Assembly (NCBI RefSeq): GCF_003515685.1
Contig: NZ_QWEG01000003.1
Coordinates: 62,001-126,000 of the forward strand
DNA length: 64,000 nucleotides
Source of the DNA: Neobacillus notoginsengisoli
Lineage (GTDB): Bacteria > Bacillota > Bacilli > Bacillales > Cytobacillaceae
Direction of reading: 5' to 3'
The position numbers and the translations under genes were made by a program. The notes under the pieces are model-generated. The model was not told the origin of the DNA and did not search any database. It saw nothing but the letters and a program-made list of their open reading frames with translations. Of the stretch, positions 61,272-64,000 are shown in pieces (the first letter of the stretch is position 1; each line of letters opens with the position of its first letter).

Positions 61272-61307
61272 CAAGCCTCCGCCGCTAATGGATGGAGGCT
61301 TTTTTTC
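61272..61307 (+). terminator. Second plus-strand terminator
   Basis: AGCCTCC pairs with GGAGGCT over 13 bases, followed by TTTTTTT. No gene clearly ends before it; a short frame without a good start precedes it. Confidence 0.75.
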
Positions 61308-61338
61308 TACTGTTTCATGAGCCAAATAACTCCGCCAA

Positions 61339-62433
61339 TTAGGAAAGAATCGGCTCTACCTCTTCGAAACCTTTTGTTTTCTTAAAGCTCATCTTATGTG
61401 GGAAATTAGCCAGCGCTTCAGAAGGATCTAGTAAACTGAAGTTAAGCATGTCCATTGTGCTTCGGTCGTAATGGACGGACAGAATTAGCACCTTCTCCAT
61501 ATGGCCTGTTGCATGATTCAAATTTTCATCATAGGCATGAACATACACATTTTTAACTGGAAGCAGGGCAAACATATCCCTTGCAATCCGAAGCGCGCAG
61601 CTGCACACATAATCTTGAATCAAATCATAATACATTGTTTTGGTCATGTTCTTTTCAGATAGTTTCCCTGTTTTTGTTAAGGTGAGCACTTTCTCTGGGA
61701 TGACCTCGGTTGCATGCACATCAAAGCTAATATGCATTTCGTCAGGGCGGTCTGTGCCAAATTCAAAGCCGCTGCCAAATTCTACGAGGTCATCAAGAGG
61801 CCCAAATTCATCAACTACTTCAAAATAGGCATCAATATCACCCTGAAGGATTCTCTTGGCGATGGAAGTCATCCTTTTCCACCGGTCAACCGTTTCACGA
61901 TCTTCATTTTTCGCCGCTTCAACTGCTGCAACGAGTTCAGCTCTTCTTTTCTTATCCCAGCCAAAAAGCCGTTCGAAAAACCCCGGCTTGTATGCCGAAA
62001 GCCTTGCTGCAGCTTCAGTTTGCAAGGGACCAGGCAGAGTGCTATCGAATGGTATCGAGGTGCTAGCAACCTCTAGCCATTCAATAGCATCATCGCATTC
62101 ATGATGAATCGAAGTAAGGAGGGCCAGTTTGTTGTTAAATAATTCGACCTCAAGCCTTACCTGTTCCTGTGCCTCCAATTTCTGCATTTCCCGTTCCTGC
62201 TTGGCCAATTCACTTCTTTTTCTGTATGCATCTGATTTATATGTACGGCCACCGCTCGACTTGGAGTAAGACAACCCGCTTCCAGGGATGCCGACTGTTG
62301 AAGTTCGCCTGCCGCTGCTGTTGATGGAATAGCGGAGTCCAGGGACACCGGCACTGACCCCAACCCCTTTTTTGCCAACTGTCATTCTAACTCCCGGCGC
62401 AATTTTAAAGCTTTTTCGAAAGCGCAAGCTCAT
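61339..62433 (-). CDS. DUF4236-domain protein
   Basis: The 364-residue protein starts with the DUF4236 motif SLRFRKSFKIAPGVRMTVGK and GPGLRYSINSSGRR-like repeats of glycine and serine. A charged helical stretch and a C-terminal domain of unknown type follow (DMFALLPVKNVYVHAYDEN). GGGAGG precedes ATG 62433. Function unknown; no signal peptide. Confidence 0.88.
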   Translation of the reverse strand: MSLRFRKSFKIAPGVRMTVGKKGVGVSAGVPGLRYSINSSGRRTSTVGIPGSGLSYSKSSGGRTYKSDAYRKRSELAKQEREMQKLEAQEQVRLEVELFNNKLALLTSIHHECDDAIEWLEVASTSIPFDSTLPGPLQTEAAARLSAYKPGFFERLFGWDKKRRAELVAAVEAAKNEDRETVDRWKRMTSIAKRILQGDIDAYFEVVDEFGPLDDLVEFGSGFEFGTDRPDEMHISFDVHATEVIPEKVLTLTKTGKLSEKNMTKTMYYDLIQDYVCSCALRIARDMFALLPVKNVYVHAYDENLNHATGHMEKVLILSVHYDRSTMDMLNFSLLDPSEALANFPHKMSFKKTKGFEEVEPILS

Positions 62434-62527
62434 GCCTCTAACCTCCCAAAATAATCAATAATTTCATTATCACACGCTTAAAAATGTTTTACAATTGGAG
62501 AGAAGGTTTAGGGAAGAGGTGCCCGCA

Positions 62528-62968
62528 TTGACCATTATGAAAAAACTAATCAATTTATTGTTGTTCATTGTTTATCTATCCGTCTTATTTTATCTTTTAT
62601 TTTTCTCCGCCTATCGGAATGGTGTGCAAGGAATTGTCGATTACAATTTCGTTCCATTTAAAACAATCACACGCTATTTTACTTATTCCTTCCGGCTTGC
62701 CCCAACGGTGGTGACAGATGAGTTTTTTGGAAATATCCTGGCGTTTATGCCATTTGGTTTTTACCTGCCGGTTCTTTTTTCAAAAATTAAATCTGTAGGC
62801 AAAGTAGCATTCTTTTCCTTCATTCTGTCGTTATGTGTCGAGTCCGCTCAATTTTACTTCCGTGTTGGAGTTTTTGATGTCGACGACCTTATTCTTAATT
62901 CCTTGGGAGGGATAATAGGATATAGTATCTGGGTTCTTTTTAACAGGGGACGAAAGCGCCTGAGTTAG
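62528..62968 (+). CDS. VanZ-like membrane protein
   Basis: From TTG 62528 (GAGGTG upstream) the protein has 146 residues and about four membrane helices with the VanZ pattern (NFVPFKTI, EFFGNILAFMPFGFYLP, ESAQFYFRVGVFDVDDLILN). VanZ gives low-level teicoplanin resistance in enterococci; most homologs are uncharacterised. Confidence 0.88.
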   Translation: MTIMKKLINLLLFIVYLSVLFYLLFFSAYRNGVQGIVDYNFVPFKTITRYFTYSFRLAPTVVTDEFFGNILAFMPFGFYLPVLFSKIKSVGKVAFFSFILSLCVESAQFYFRVGVFDVDDLILNSLGGIIGYSIWVLFNRGRKRLS

Positions 62969-63017
62969 TCCGAAAAAACGATTTTTAAAGTAAACTAAAA
63001 ATTTTCTTTTCCTGCTT

Positions 63018-63069
63018 TACAACAAGCCCAAGTCGTTGTAGTATTTCTATATACCTAACAAATCTAGGT
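63018..63069 (+). promoter_or_regulatory. padR promoter region with two inverted repeats
   Basis: TACAAC (63018-63023)/GTTGTA (63035-63040) and ACCTA (63053-63057)/TAGGT (63065-63069) are dyads around a -10-like TATATA (63048-63053). Either could be a PadR operator for autoregulation. The -35 is weak. Confidence 0.5.
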
Positions 63070-63080
63070 AGGTGATAAAA

Positions 63081-63428
63081 TTGTTTAACCGAGAGCTTGT
63101 CAAAGGAAGTACATCTTTATTAATACTTCAGCTGCTTGATAGCCGTGATATGTATGGGTATGAGCTTGTGAAGGAACTTGAAGTGAGGAGTGGAAATGGC
63201 TTCACTGTCAAGGAAGGAACCCTCTATCCCGCGCTCCATAAGCTAGAAAAGCAAGGATATATTGAATACTATTGGCAGGAGCAGGAGAAGGGGCCAGCGC
63301 GGAAGTATTACCAGATTACTTCCGGGGGCCGGGATTTGTTAAAAGAAAAAACCCGTGAATGGCAGGACTTTGTTCAGGTTATGAACAGAGTGATAGGGAG
63401 AACCGATCATGGAACGGCTGAAGAATGA
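63081..63428 (+). CDS. PadR-family transcriptional regulator
   Basis: The 115-residue winged-helix protein has the PadR pattern: [21 protein letters not shown], then [23 protein letters not shown] and [12 protein letters not shown] start at TTG 63081 about eight bases after AGGTAGGTG; GTG 63072 is possible. Its end overlaps the next gene by 20 bases, the usual layout with HAAS-type membrane partners, whose expression it probably controls. Confidence 0.92.
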   Translation: MFNRELVKGSTSLLILQLLDSRDMYGYELVKELEVRSGNGFTVKEGTLYPALHKLEKQGYIEYYWQEQEKGPARKYYQITSGGRDLLKEKTREWQDFVQVMNRVIGRTDHGTAEE

Positions 63429-64000
63429 ATTTTTGACAGAATTGGCCCGGAGGCTTGGCAATTGTACAGAAAAAGATTCCATCCTCCGGGACTATGAAGC
63501 ACATTTGGATGAGTTGCTGATCGAATTGTTTCCAGCAGATGAAGAGGATGCCCGAGATGCGGTCTATTCCAGACTTGGTACTCCGGAAGAAATCGCCGAA
63601 TTATGGAAAGAGGAACTTTCTGTAACCCCAAGTAATATGAAGTGGCTGTTTGTCCTATTGAACGTGGTGCTATTTGCAGGCGGTGGCGCCCTGACAGCCG
63701 CCCATAACCTGCTTGAATGGAAATGGCTTAGCTTAATTTGGCAATACCTGACATCCATCCCTTTCATGATTGCTTTCGTGTACATATTTTTCTGGGCGCT
63801 GCTTGGATATGAAATTGGCCGGAGCTTTGGCCATAAAGGCCGAAACCTCGTCAAAAGGACATTCCTGATCGCGCTCATCCCAAATTTGTGCTTAATGGTG
63901 CTTACACTATTCGGAATCATCCCGCACCAATGGTTTCATCCGCTTTTAACAAAAACATTTATTGCTGCCTGTATCCTGTTAACCGCCCTGCTTTATCCGG
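63409..64000 (+). CDS. HAAS/DUF1700-type membrane protein (partial)
   Basis: The frame opens at ATG 63409 inside the end of padR (GATAGGGAG upstream) and runs off the window after 197 codons with no stop. The first 75 residues form the helical HAAS domain ([45 protein letters not shown]). Several membrane helices follow ([39 protein letters not shown]). Genes of this type next to padR are thought to act as membrane partners in stress regulation. The C-terminus is outside the window. Confidence 0.85.
   Translation, partial: MERLKNEFLTELARRLGNCTEKDSILRDYEAHLDELLIELFPADEEDARDAVYSRLGTPEEIAELWKEELSVTPSNMKWLFVLLNVVLFAGGGALTAAHNLLEWKWLSLIWQYLTSIPFMIAFVYIFFWALLGYEIGRSFGHKGRNLVKRTFLIALIPNLCLMVLTLFGIIPHQWFHPLLTKTFIAACILLTALLYP

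Overview
The window comes from a spore-forming Bacillaceae chromosome with a GC content in the mid-40s by eye. It carries an alpha/beta-type SASP, the sporulation diadenylate cyclase CdaS, a Des/DesK/DesR cold-membrane module, Bacillus-style AGGAGG ribosome sites with frequent TTG/GTG starts, and a class-I preQ1 riboswitch. I cannot fix genus or species. There are no rRNA, tRNA, cas or integrase genes. The window begins inside a secreted-protein gene and ends inside a gene following padR.

Layout: 1-2.9 kb is the preQ1-controlled queCDE operon (queuosine precursor synthesis). 3.2-12.4 kb is one giant secreted subtilase of about 3050 residues with PQQ-propeller blades and five near-identical-length 375-380-residue units. 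12.5-14.4 kb holds a 52-bp tandem array, a methyltransferase and small membrane proteins. 14.8-21.9 kb is a sialic-acid (nan) cluster: lyase, CUT1 ABC transporter without its ATPase, epimerase, ROK kinase and RpiR regulator, behind a cre-overlapped promoter. 22-24 kb is a NERD-domain gene bracketed by duplicated 21-bp-period arrays. 24.1-28 kb is a Fur-boxed siderophore ABC operon. 28.2-34 kb has the SASP, a LysM cell-wall hydrolase and three tandem paralogs, the middle one broken. 34.2-45 kb is mixed: a YdcZ-Crp-YdcZ module, an EamA exporter, cdaS, ankyrin lipoprotein, a second 52-bp array, an S66 peptidase, PlsC-like acyltransferase and YbaK. 45.4-53.4 kb has a GH3 hexosaminidase, a TetR-hydrolase pair with tandem operators, a sirtuin, des-desK-desR and a type I toxin-antitoxin locus. 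53.6-64 kb carries MATE, pheA, nfo, NERD-topoisomerase zinc finger, uppP, DUF2500, DUF4236, VanZ and padR with a HAAS-type partner.

The most unusual content is intergenic. Four ATTCGTCC arrays and one TATCCA array all use a 21-bp period (exactly 21 in three arrays, mostly 21 in two), with variable filler between cores in the ATTCGTCC arrays. Two sequence-unrelated arrays both use an exact 52-bp unit with an internal inverted repeat. These periods equal two and five helical turns. The palindrome TTTTGCAAAA occurs 17 times in 64 kb, where about 0.1 would be expected. A TGAAGCA...TGCTTCA element supplies the stop codon of two genes, each ending in a G-depleted tail. These repeats are the best candidates for an undescribed system.
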